A stretch of DNA of 15,144 nucleotides from Bacillota bacterium (GTDB lineage: Bacteria > Bacillota > Clostridia > Lachnospirales > Lachnospiraceae). Positions 1-5,991 of this stretch are shown one piece after another. Position 1 is the first letter of the stretch. Each line of letters begins with the position of its first letter. A program made the position numbers and the translations under genes. The stretch spans positions 1 through 15,144 of the forward strand of contig JAEYXC010000341.1 in assembly GCA_023428655.1 (NCBI GenBank). Reading direction: 5' to 3'. The notes under the pieces were generated by a model that made no database searches, was not told the origin of the DNA, and was given only the letters and a program-made list of their open reading frames with translations.

Positions 1-21
1 AATTAATTTGTTATCGGTCAT
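1..21 (-). CDS. 5' end of a gene cut by the window edge, probably polyamine ABC transporter ATPase (PotA-like)
   Basis: Only the first seven codons are visible; they read M-T-D-N-K-L-I from an ATG at 21-19. A clear ribosome site (AGGGGG on the minus strand, about 8 bases upstream) supports a real start. It begins 19 bases after the stop codon of the XRE-cupin regulator, so the two are almost certainly co-transcribed. In clostridia this regulator type commonly precedes potABCD (spermidine/putrescine import), and PotA proteins often start with a short M-T-x-x-x-L-I stretch. The identity rests on context and seven residues, so it is tentative; that a gene starts here is much more secure. Confidence 0.5.
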
Positions 22-40
22 CTGGTGTTCCCCCTATCAT

Positions 41-580
41 TTAAAAGCTTGGCGGTGTGGATACCCATAGAAGGGTTGCACCTGTTTTTTCGGAAGCGGT
101 TATATAATGCTGTTTGTTGGCGGTAAAATAGAAGGATTCACCCTTCTTCACCTTATAATTGCGGTTGCCAATATGTAAGGTGATACTTCCATTCAAAATA
201 AATCCGAACTCTTCACCCTCATGAGGGTTGTCGGGATAGGTGGAGCCTCCGATATCCAAGGTTAATAGGATGGGCTCCATGATGTTTTTTTGTGCATTCG
301 GAATAATCCACTTCACTTCATTTTTTAGTTCAGCATCATATTTTTCAAAGTAATCCGATTTCTTGAAAACAACTTGTTCTGCGGAGGTTCCGCTGAAAAA
401 TTCTTCAAGATTGGTACCCAGACACTGCAATATATCCACTAAGGTGGCAATCGAGGGAGAGGTCAAATCTCGTTCCAGCTGAGAAATGAAGCCCTTTGAG
501 AGCTCTGCCCTGTCAGCCAGCTCTTCCTGTGTAAGACTTTTTTGAATTCGTAATTCTTTGATCTTAGACCCGATATTCAT
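41..580 (-). CDS. XRE-family transcriptional regulator with C-terminal cupin sensor domain
   Basis: This is a 179-residue DNA-binding regulator. Residues about 7-61 form a lambda-repressor-like helix-turn-helix (TQEELADRAELSKGFISQLE). Residues about 105-175 form a cupin_2 barrel with the HEGEEFGFILNG segment and a KKGESFYF second motif, and the protein ends in a PPSF tail. This two-domain build is that of PuuR-like and clostridial XRE-cupin repressors, where the cupin is thought to sense a small molecule. The ATG at 580 has an AAAGGA ribosome site (589-594) eight bases upstream. The gene is followed after 19 bases by a probable potA start, pointing to control of polyamine uptake. Overlapping palindromes between its promoter and start codon suggest autoregulation. 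The fold assignment is secure; the ligand is inferred from context. Confidence 0.9.
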   Translation of the reverse strand: MNIGSKIKELRIQKSLTQEELADRAELSKGFISQLERDLTSPSIATLVDILQCLGTNLEEFFSGTSAEQVVFKKSDYFEKYDAELKNEVKWIIPNAQKNIMEPILLTLDIGGSTYPDNPHEGEEFGFILNGSITLHIGNRNYKVKKGESFYFTANKQHYITASEKTGATLLWVSTPPSF

Positions 581-613
581 GAGGTGTTTCCTTTCACATT
601 CTTACTGAGAATA

Positions 614-638
614 AACTAAAAGTTTAGTTACGCTAAAC
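614..638. promoter_or_regulatory. Candidate operator: two overlapping inverted repeats in the XRE-cupin leader
   Basis: AACTAAA (614-620) and TTTAGTT (623-629) form a perfect 7-bp inverted repeat with a 2-base spacer. GTTTAG (622-627) and CTAAAC (633-638) form a second perfect repeat with a 5-base spacer, sharing one arm with the first. They lie just downstream of the expected transcription start (about 645) and before the ribosome site, where a bound repressor would block transcription. The likely ligand protein is the adjacent XRE-cupin regulator (inference). Confidence 0.5.
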
Positions 639-651
639 AGCAACAATATAA

Positions 652-679
652 ATTATACTAGTATTATCTGTCTTGTCAA
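652..679 (-). promoter_or_regulatory. SigA-type promoter of the XRE-cupin / putative polyamine-transport operon
   Basis: On the minus strand a perfect -35 TTGACA (679-674) is followed, after 16 bases, by a perfect -10 TATAAT (657-652). The expected transcription start is near 645, giving a leader of about 65 bases before the ATG at 580. Confidence 0.8.
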
Positions 680-856
680 CAACTTTTATAAAAAATCCCG
701 GTATAATTATTACTGAAAAATTTTTGGGGTATCGATTGAAAAAAATAGGAATTTTAAGGAAGATAAATGAAATTTTAATTTTCTCAAAAACTGGATTGAT
801 CTGTATAAAAATACGTATATTATTAGGACAAATATCGCTAGGGGAGAGTAGTCAGA
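680..856. other. AT-rich intergenic stretch without a supported gene
   Basis: Between the regulator's promoter and the aroC terminator the sequence is strongly AT-rich. Open frames of 60-70 codons exist on both strands, but they have low-complexity composition, no convincing ribosome site and no recognisable protein pattern; one runs through the terminator hairpin. I see no gene here. Confidence 0.6.
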
Positions 857-898
857 AAAAGCATGGAGCGGGTTTATAATCACCGGCTCCATGCTTTT
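857..898 (-). terminator. Rho-independent terminator of aroC
   Basis: AAAAGCATGGAGC (857-869) pairs perfectly with GCTCCATGCTTTT (886-898), a 13-bp stem with a 16-base loop. It begins three bases after the aroC stop codon. Read on the minus strand the GC-rich part of the stem is followed by TTTTT. It could also stop plus-strand transcription (TTTT follows there too). Confidence 0.85.
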
Positions 899-900
899 GT

Positions 901-2004
901 CTACTTCTGATAAAATGCTTTTATTCGATCCATTCTGGAGGACATTCCTAAGAATAATTGATCCACCAATGTAATCGCTACCATGGCTTCCACGACCACG
1001 ACGGCACGAGGTACAATGATTGGATCATGGCGGCCCCCAATCTCAATTGCAATATTCTCCTTATTCTGATTAATGGTATTCTGTGGACGACCAATGGAGG
1101 GGGTGGGCTTTATGGCAGCTCGAAGGATTAGCTCGGAGCCGTCGCTAATTCCACCCAGGATCCCACCGGCATGATTACTGGCCTTCACTACCTTTTTATT
1201 TTCATCATAAAAAAAGGAGTCATTGTTCTCGGCACCGGTTACCGAAGCACTATGGAAGCCATCGCCAATCTCTACGCCTTTAACCGCACCGATCGACATT
1301 ACTGCTTTAGCTAAAGAAGCATCCAATTTATCAAATACCGGTTCACCGATACCGGCGGGCATTCCGGTTACGATACATTCAATGATACCACCAACGGAAT
1401 TATGTTCCTTCATTTGTTCCACAAGATATTCTTCCGCCCGAAGAGAAGCCTCAGGATCCGGCATGAATAAAGGACTATGGCATACCTTGCTGATATCGGA
1501 TTTCTCTAGATCGATGGATATAGGTCCGATTGCTTTAGAGTAAGCTTTCACTTCAATGCCAAGTTCCCTTAAGAGAGCACATGCAACTGCACCACCGGCT
1601 ACCCTTCCGATGGTCTCTCTGCCGGAGGTACGTCCTCCCCCTCGGTAATCTCGAAAGCCGTATTTTTGATCAAAGGTATAATCGGCATGTCCTGGTCGGC
1701 AATAGGAAGCAATTTGTGAGTAATCACCGGAGCGTTGATTCTCATTATAGACAATAAGTGAGAGAGGAGTACCGGTGGTACGTCCTTCGAAAACACCGGA
1801 TAGTATGGAAACCTTGTCCTCTTCCTTTCGGGGAGTTGCGTATTTTGTTTGTCCCGGTTTTCTTCGGTTTAGATAGGCTTGAATATATGCTTCATCCAAA
1901 AAAAGACCGGCAGGACAGCCATCGACAACAACACCGATGCCGCTCCCGTGGGATTCACCCCAGGTAGTGATAGAAAAAATTGTTCCGTATACTGATCCAG
2001 ACAT
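901..2004 (-). CDS. aroC: Chorismate synthase
   Basis: AroC catalyses the last step of the shikimate pathway, converting 5-enolpyruvylshikimate-3-phosphate to chorismate with reduced FMN, in the cytoplasm. The 367-residue product, normal for bacteria, carries all three family signatures: GESHGSGIGVVVDGCPAG near the N-terminus, SGRETIGRVAGGAVA in the middle, and TPSIGRPQ with GRHDPIIVPRAVVVVEAM near the C-terminus. The frame is open 21 codons further upstream, to 2067. I choose the ATG at 2004 because it has a GGAGG site five bases upstream, gives the usual MSGSVYG N-terminus, and because a good promoter lies inside the longer version. No other aromatic pathway genes are adjacent; it appears monocistronic, with its own promoter and terminator. 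Confidence 0.97.
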   Translation of the reverse strand: MSGSVYGTIFSITTWGESHGSGIGVVVDGCPAGLFLDEAYIQAYLNRRKPGQTKYATPRKEEDKVSILSGVFEGRTTGTPLSLIVYNENQRSGDYSQIASYCRPGHADYTFDQKYGFRDYRGGGRTSGRETIGRVAGGAVACALLRELGIEVKAYSKAIGPISIDLEKSDISKVCHSPLFMPDPEASLRAEEYLVEQMKEHNSVGGIIECIVTGMPAGIGEPVFDKLDASLAKAVMSIGAVKGVEIGDGFHSASVTGAENNDSFFYDENKKVVKASNHAGGILGGISDGSELILRAAIKPTPSIGRPQNTINQNKENIAIEIGGRHDPIIVPRAVVVVEAMVAITLVDQLFLGMSSRMDRIKAFYQK

Positions 2005-2034
2005 ATGAACCTCCATCCACAAAAATTTATCAAT

Positions 2035-2063
2035 AGTATATAGGAAAGTGGTAGGAGATTCAA
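2035..2063 (-). promoter_or_regulatory. SigA-type promoter of aroC
   Basis: Minus strand: -35 TTGAAT (2063-2058), 17-base spacer, -10 TATACT (2040-2035). The expected start is near 2028, leaving a leader of about 25 bases, just enough for the GGAGG ribosome site. This supports the ATG at 2004 as the true aroC start. Confidence 0.65.
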
Positions 2064-2128
2064 TCATTTTAAGGACCTTTGTGTAAAATAGTCATATATT
2101 AAAATGACAATATAAATTGAGGCAGTGC

Positions 2129-2332
2129 ATGAACGGAAAATATTATCCTTCCGGAAAACCCTCCGGTTTTCAATATGATAAACCAATGACTCCCTATAAG
2201 GAGAACAACAACCTTCCCCCTTCCCTAAAGAGCAGTGAAATGGAGGATGATCTGATAATCGAGGACAACACGGTTTATGAAATTGACAGAGAATGTTTTG
2301 AACGCTTAAAAAAACAAAGAAAGAAAAGATAA
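2129..2332 (+). CDS. Small hypothetical protein, 67 aa
   Basis: I do not recognise this protein. It is 67 residues, hydrophilic, with no membrane segment or signal peptide. The N-terminal half is rich in Tyr, Pro, Lys and Asn (MNGKYYPSGKPSGFQYDKP). The middle is acidic (EMEDDLIIED), and the C-terminus is strongly basic (ERLKKQRKKR). A TGAGG ribosome site lies six bases before the ATG at 2129; a TTG twelve bases upstream is in frame but has no ribosome site. The gene ends directly before a strong hairpin terminator, which supports it being a real transcription unit. I saw no clear promoter upstream of it. The basic tail could bind nucleic acid or membrane, but nothing in the sequence proves a role. 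Confidence 0.65.
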   Translation: MNGKYYPSGKPSGFQYDKPMTPYKENNNLPPSLKSSEMEDDLIIEDNTVYEIDRECFERLKKQRKKR

Positions 2333-2334
2333 AA

Positions 2335-2369
2335 AAACAAGAAGGCCGCGAATATCGGCCTTCTTGTTT
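2335..2369. terminator. Bidirectional terminator between the 67-aa gene and the Cys-rich gene
   Basis: AAACAAGAAGGCCG (2335-2348) pairs perfectly with CGGCCTTCTTGTTT (2356-2369), a 14-bp stem with a 7-base loop. The minus-strand reading is followed by a run of seven T; the plus-strand reading ends in TTTCTTC. It serves the two convergent small genes. Confidence 0.9.
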
Positions 2370-2410
2370 CTTCAGAATTAGAAGTTTAGATCTGCGAGAG
2401 CATTAGCTTT

Positions 2411-2635
2411 TTAGAAAAAGCCACCGCCACCACAGCAGCAGCAGAGGATAAGGATGATCCAAATAATACTACCACAGCCATCATTACCACAACCACTTCC
2501 ACAACCGCCTCCTAAGAAACCATTGTTGCCACCACAGCAGCATAATAAAAGGATGATAATAAGACACATATTATTGTCTCCAAATCCACATCCGCCTCTT
2601 CCGCCGTCGCAACCTGTTGCTGCTAAATCACTCAT
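2411..2635 (-). CDS. Cys/Gly-rich hydrophobic small protein (chorion-like high-cysteine type)
   Basis: The 74-residue product has 13 Cys and 22 Gly. It starts MSDLAATGC, then alternates Gly/Cys/Asn-rich stretches with two hydrophobic blocks, each ending in a Cys cluster followed by Gly: CLIIILLLCCC at 24-34 and SIIWIILILCCCC at 56-68. The two blocks look like an internal duplication. An excellent AGGAGG site lies eight bases upstream of the ATG at 2635. Similar proteins in Lachnospiraceae have been labelled 'chorion class high-cysteine protein', a name taken from low-complexity similarity to insect eggshell proteins, not from function. Membrane or spore-surface association, metal binding and disulfide cross-linking are all possible; none is demonstrated. 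There is no modification enzyme next to it that would mark it as a peptide natural-product precursor. Confidence 0.8.
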   Translation of the reverse strand: MSDLAATGCDGGRGGCGFGDNNMCLIIILLLCCCGGNNGFLGGGCGSGCGNDGCGSIIWIILILCCCCGGGGFF

Positions 2636-2655
2636 TGATTGTTCCTCCTAATAAT

Positions 2656-2967
2656 AATTACAATGTATCATATGTAGCAGTGCTTGACTGATTTCCTACT
2701 TTTAGAAGAAATTATAGTAATTTTTGTAGATTTTACGACAAATATACTCAGAAATATTTACATTTGGGATGTGCTCTGGTCCATATGGGCCTGGTGAAAG
2801 GAGGGATAGATGGGAAATGTTGCCATAGCTACACAAAGCACAGAAATAATAAGGTAAAATATACTTATCACAGTAAAATAATATGTTTTAGTCTCCCGCG
2901 AAATTACGGAGGTAGTTGGATAAGCCTCAGTGATCTGGGATAGGCTAAATAGGAAAGGAGAGTAACT
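2656..2967. other. Intergenic region between divergent Cys-rich and cupin genes
   Basis: This stretch of about 310 bases holds the leaders of two divergent genes. On the minus strand a TATAAT (2716-2711) could be the -10 of the Cys-rich gene; the nearest -35-like TTGTCG (2741-2736) is 19 bases away, which is poor. On the plus strand there is a 15-codon ORF (2810-2857) and, just before the cupin gene, a weak CTCC/GGAG hairpin (2893-2911) and a better one, AGCCT/AGGCT with an inner CAG/CTG (2923-2946). I could not match these to a known riboswitch and found no good plus-strand promoter. Confidence 0.4.
2810..2857 (+). CDS. Possible 15-residue peptide ORF with a strong ribosome site
   Basis: An ATG at 2810 is preceded by AAAGGAGG (2797-2804), five bases upstream of the start codon, and opens a 15-codon frame MGNVAIATQSTEIIR ending in TAA. 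It lies 110 bases upstream of the cupin start codon on the same strand. It could be a leader peptide for the cupin gene, a short functional peptide, the remnant of a decayed gene, or chance. The ribosome site is the only positive evidence. Confidence 0.25.
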   Translation: MGNVAIATQSTEIIR

Positions 2968-3312
2968 ATGGAAGGTTCAAAGAGTTATAAATTGAAAAAT
3001 ATCGAGGCCTCAAAAATTCTTAAATTGGAGGATGAGATTAACTATCAAAAGGGACAGGTTGTTAGTAAGACATTGGTTCAGAACAAAAATGTGAGTATCA
3101 CCTTATTTTCCTTTGATAAAGGGGAGGAAATCAGTGCTCATTCCTCGGAGGGGGATGCTATCGTCACCGTTCTGGATGGAACAGGAAGATTTACAATAGG
3201 AGAAGAAGAGTTCTTACTTAATAAGGGAGAGACCGTGATTATGCCTAATCAGGTATCCCATGCAGTGTATGGAGAGGAGCAATTTAAGATGCTTCTAACT
3301 GTGGTTTTTTAA
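2968..3312 (+). CDS. Cupin domain-containing protein, 114 aa
   Basis: This is a single-domain cupin_2 protein of unknown substrate, cytoplasmic, with no signal peptide. Residues 52-71 are the first cupin motif (KGEEISAH...GDAIVTVLDG) and residues 86-98 the second (KGETVIMPNQVSH). Of the classic metal ligands, H58 and H98 are visible, while the second histidine of the HxH pair is Ser (S60), as in many small stand-alone cupins of this subgroup. The ATG at 2968 has an AAAGGAG site seven bases upstream. It stands alone: the Cys-rich gene upstream is divergent, and the protease downstream has its own promoter. Neither its substrate nor an enzymatic rather than purely binding role can be read from the sequence. 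Confidence 0.9.
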   Translation: MEGSKSYKLKNIEASKILKLEDEINYQKGQVVSKTLVQNKNVSITLFSFDKGEEISAHSSEGDAIVTVLDGTGRFTIGEEEFLLNKGETVIMPNQVSHAVYGEEQFKMLLTVVF

Positions 3313-3379
3313 GAGACTATCTTTTGACTCCAAAAAACTCCCGCTTTATTAACCGTCCCATGGGTCGATAATGCGTATA

Positions 3380-3408
3380 TTGACTAAGCTTGCCGAATAG
3401 GATAATAC
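3380..3408 (+). promoter_or_regulatory. SigA-type promoter of the S8 protease gene
   Basis: -35 TTGACT (3380-3385), 17-base spacer, -10 TAATAC (3403-3408). The expected start is near 3415, only about 14 bases before the ATG, so the leader is very short. No terminator is evident between the cupin gene and this promoter. Confidence 0.55.
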
Positions 3409-3428
3409 AAAAACGATGGAGCGATTGA

Positions 3429-4595
3429 ATGGTCAAAAAGCAAAAAGTCCAGATCATTGTTTATGGTTCGGAATTCGAAAAGCGCCTTCAGAGCATAGAG
3501 AGTTTGGGCTATGTGAAATATAGACTACCGATGATCGGTGCCTGTGTGATGGAGGTTGAGGTTGATCGGCTGGAGGATATTAAGTCGATGAAAGGATTAA
3601 TCAGCTATGAGTTAGATACCCATATTACAGCGCAGATGAACCGGGTCAGTGATATCATAGAAAGTAGATGGGCTCATGAGCATGGATATTATGGTAAAGG
3701 GATCGGGGTTGCGGTTGTGGACACAGGAATTGCCTTACATAAGGATTTCATTGAGGGTGGCAACCGAGTGATTGCATTTGCGGATTTTATTAATCATAAA
3801 AATGAGCCCTACGATGATAATGGTCACGGTACCCATGTCGCGGGGATCATCGGCGGTAACGGATTTTCCTCCAAAGGTAAGTATAAAGGAATTGCTCCGG
3901 AGTGTAACTTCATTGGAGTAAAGGTGCTGGATAAGAGGGGAGATGGCAATATCTCCGACGTATTGGCAGGGCTCCAATGGATCATTAACAATAGAAGAAG
4001 ATACAATATCAGAATTGTCAATATATCCGTCGGAACTGCCTCCAAGGAGAGCTTGGATGAGAATTCTCTTCTGGTACAGGGAGTGAATGCGGTATGGGAC
4101 AGTGGTATTGTAGTGGTAGTAGCTGCCGGTAATAATGGACCCGGACCAATGTCCATCTCAACGCCGGGAATAAGCCGTAAGGTGATTACAGTCGGCTCTT
4201 CCGATGATAATGTTGCTGTGGAGGTGTTTGGAAGTGGCCGAACCAAGGACTATTCCGGTCGCGGCCCTACCCCCTTCTGTATCAAAAAGCCGGATATCGT
4301 AGCCCCGGGCTCTAATATAATTTCCTGCAATATCAGTCGCTATCCAGCTAGAACGAAAAACGGAGAAAAAAGACACTCCTATACGGATATACCGATGATG
4401 TATACCATAAAAAGCGGAACCTCCATGGCCACGCCGGTGGTGGCCGGAGCAATCGCATTATTACTTGGAGCTCATCCGGAATTAACCAATCGTGAGGTTA
4501 AGCTGAGGTTACGAGGCTGCGCAACTAATCTGGGTCAGCATTGGGAAAAGCAGGGCTGGGGTTTGTTAAATGTACGTAAGCTGTTGGAGCAATAA
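3429..4595 (+). CDS. S8 family serine peptidase, intracellular subtilisin (AprX-like)
   Basis: The product is a 388-residue subtilase that hydrolyses peptide bonds with an Asp-His-Ser triad. The three motifs are complete: D98 in VAVVDTG, H133 in NGHGTHVAG, and S332 in GTSMATP; N235 in AAGNNG supplies the oxyanion hole. Residues 1-65 resemble an inhibitor_I9-type prodomain, and the catalytic domain covers about 85-385. There is no signal peptide, lipobox or membrane segment, so it should act in the cytoplasm, as AprX-type proteases do. The C-terminus ends just after the domain, with no extra modules. A GGAG site seven bases upstream supports the ATG at 3429. Neighbours do not reveal a specific substrate; protein turnover or a stationary-phase/sporulation role would be typical of the family. 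Confidence 0.93.
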   Translation: MVKKQKVQIIVYGSEFEKRLQSIESLGYVKYRLPMIGACVMEVEVDRLEDIKSMKGLISYELDTHITAQMNRVSDIIESRWAHEHGYYGKGIGVAVVDTGIALHKDFIEGGNRVIAFADFINHKNEPYDDNGHGTHVAGIIGGNGFSSKGKYKGIAPECNFIGVKVLDKRGDGNISDVLAGLQWIINNRRRYNIRIVNISVGTASKESLDENSLLVQGVNAVWDSGIVVVVAAGNNGPGPMSISTPGISRKVITVGSSDDNVAVEVFGSGRTKDYSGRGPTPFCIKKPDIVAPGSNIISCNISRYPARTKNGEKRHSYTDIPMMYTIKSGTSMATPVVAGAIALLLGAHPELTNREVKLRLRGCATNLGQHWEKQGWGLLNVRKLLEQ

Positions 4596-4619
4596 ATTGC
4601 TAAAAATCAATAATTATTA

Positions 4620-4677
4620 AAATGGTAGGCTGTTACGTAATGGTTGTCATGAAACTATTATATAACAGCCTCCATTT
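4620..4677 (+). terminator. Long hairpin after the protease gene, possible terminator
   Basis: AAATGG (4620-4625) plus GGCTGTTA (4628-4635) pair with TAACAGCC (4663-4670) plus CCATTT (4672-4677), a 14-bp stem with one small internal asymmetry. There is no real U-run after it on the plus strand (TTTAGTAAG), so termination efficiency is uncertain. Confidence 0.5.
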
Positions 4678-4728
4678 AGTAAGAGAAGCTACCGTTTGAA
4701 ATCATAGTATAAAAAGCCGGAATATATG

Positions 4729-4748
4729 TTGCGCAAAGGGTTGCGCAA
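4729..4748. promoter_or_regulatory. Candidate LacI-family operator: paired TTGCGCAA sites
   Basis: TTGCGCAA (4729-4736) and TTGCGCAA (4741-4748) are separated by AGGG. Each copy is itself a perfect palindrome, so the pair is both a direct and an inverted repeat of 20 bp, the size expected for a LacI-family dimer site. It lies about 75 bases upstream of the -35 of the adjacent lacI-type gene. A related half-site, TTGCGTAAAGG (4870-4880), sits in the leader of that gene. Binding by the encoded regulator is inferred from motif and position. Confidence 0.6.
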
Positions 4749-4823
4749 TATATTGATTAATTTCTGATGTTGTGTTGTGAAAATTGCACAATAAATAATT
4801 GAAAATACTGAGTAATATGTGAA

Positions 4824-4851
4824 TTGACAATAATAAATGATATGATATGCT
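4824..4851 (+). promoter_or_regulatory. SigA-type promoter of the LacI regulator and galactan locus
   Basis: -35 TTGACA (4824-4829), 16-base spacer, -10 TATGCT (4846-4851) with an extended TG motif (4843-4844). The expected start is near 4858. The TTGCGTAAAGG half-site (4870-4880) would lie about 12-22 bases into the transcript, consistent with repression. Confidence 0.65.
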
Positions 4852-4885
4852 TTACATATGAACAACCGATTGCGTAAAGGAAAAG

Positions 4886-5914
4886 ATGAATTTCATGAGA
4901 GAAATAAACAAACAAAATACAATAAAGAATATAACGATTGGTGATATTGCCGAGGAGTTGGGCTATTCGAAAACTACAATCAGCAGAGCGATATCAGGGA
5001 AGGGTAGAATTGGGGCAGAGACCAAGCAAAAGGTACAGGATTACATTAGAGAGCATAATTATAAGCCGAATGTAATTGCTAAGGGTCTGGCTCAATCAAA
5101 AACCTATAATATCGGAGTTATTCTACCAGCAGATGCGAACTTGATTGAAATACCTTTTTTTCAAAGCTGCTTAATGGGTATCTGCGAAGTGGCCGCTGGC
5201 TTGGATTATGATGTTGTTGTAACTACGGTGACGGAAGATGATATTACCTTACTGAAGCGTCTGATTGATAATCAAAAGGTGGATGGAATCGTTTTAACCA
5301 GATCATTGGTCAACGATTTACCGGTTCGGTATCTGAAGGATGCCGGAATGCCTGTTGTTCTGATCGGCTCTAATGAAGATGACAGTATCATACAGATTGA
5401 CAGTAATCATATCGCAGGCTGTTGTGAACTTACCACCATCCTTTTACGATCAGGTAGTGAACGTATGGCTCTGCTTGCAGGGAATCAAAATCATATCGTT
5501 AATCGTAATCGCTTGGAGGGTTTTGTTAAGGCTCACCGGGATCTGAATAGGATTGTAGATGACAGTTTGATTTTCCGGGGTATGACGAATAACATTATGA
5601 TCCAGAAAGCAGTTGGCCAAATCGTTGAACGTGGCGCAGATTGCATCGTTTGTTCGGATGACTTTATCTGTTCGAGAGTCCTTGCTGGGCTGGAGGAAAT
5701 GAATTGCCCGGTTCCTCAGAAGATAAAAGTGGCATCCTTTTACAACAGTGTACAACTGGAAACACATAACCCACCGATAACAGCACTTTCGATTGACGTA
5801 AAGGAGCTTGGAATTACAGCTGGTAGACATTTGATCCAAATGATAGCAGGAGAGACCGTGGATCACAAGTCGTTGATTAATTATGAGATTATTCTGAAAA
5901 GATCAACGAATTAA
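4886..5914 (+). CDS. LacI-family transcriptional regulator of the galactan locus
   Basis: This is a 342-residue regulator. Residues 16-40 are the LacI helix-turn-helix (ITIGDIAEELGYSKTTISRA). Residues 59-72 form the hinge helix that enters the minor groove (YKPNVIAKGLAQSK), and about 75-340 form the periplasmic-binding-protein-like sensor that binds a sugar or sugar derivative. The ATG at 4886 has an AAAGG site five bases upstream; the in-frame ATG three codons later is too far from that site. It is followed after 77 bases, with no terminator, by the sugar-binding-protein gene, so it probably heads the operon. By analogy with Bacillus GanR it would repress galactan use until galacto-oligosaccharides appear. 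The effector is inferred, and an activating role cannot be excluded because the paired operator is far upstream. Confidence 0.9.
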   Translation: MNFMREINKQNTIKNITIGDIAEELGYSKTTISRAISGKGRIGAETKQKVQDYIREHNYKPNVIAKGLAQSKTYNIGVILPADANLIEIPFFQSCLMGICEVAAGLDYDVVVTTVTEDDITLLKRLIDNQKVDGIVLTRSLVNDLPVRYLKDAGMPVVLIGSNEDDSIIQIDSNHIAGCCELTTILLRSGSERMALLAGNQNHIVNRNRLEGFVKAHRDLNRIVDDSLIFRGMTNNIMIQKAVGQIVERGADCIVCSDDFICSRVLAGLEEMNCPVPQKIKVASFYNSVQLETHNPPITALSIDVKELGITAGRHLIQMIAGETVDHKSLINYEIILKRSTN

Positions 5915-5991
5915 AGCTTATCAAAGGAAGAGAAGCAAGTCTTTTACAAGGATACCTTAGTTCGATTAATTTTATTAAGGAGGAGAAGGGA

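Noticed and set aside
673..892. Open frames of 60-68 codons on both strands
   Set aside because: AT-rich low-complexity sequence, no good ribosome site, and overlap with the aroC terminator hairpin.
2005..2067. N-terminal extension of aroC to an in-frame start at 2067
   Set aside because: The extension contains a good promoter, lacks the strong ribosome site present at 2004, and would give a non-standard N-terminus.
2411..2635. Cys-rich protein as a precursor of a ribosomally made modified peptide
   Set aside because: No radical-SAM, lanthionine or other modification enzyme, and no dedicated exporter, is encoded nearby.
2454..2651. Plus-strand proline-rich frame opposite the Cys-rich gene
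   Set aside because: It is the complement of Gly/Cys codons; it has no ribosome site, and the minus-strand gene has an excellent one.
3824..4246. Minus-strand 140-codon frame inside the protease gene
   Set aside because: The plus-strand frame is a complete subtilase with all catalytic motifs; this frame is a shadow.
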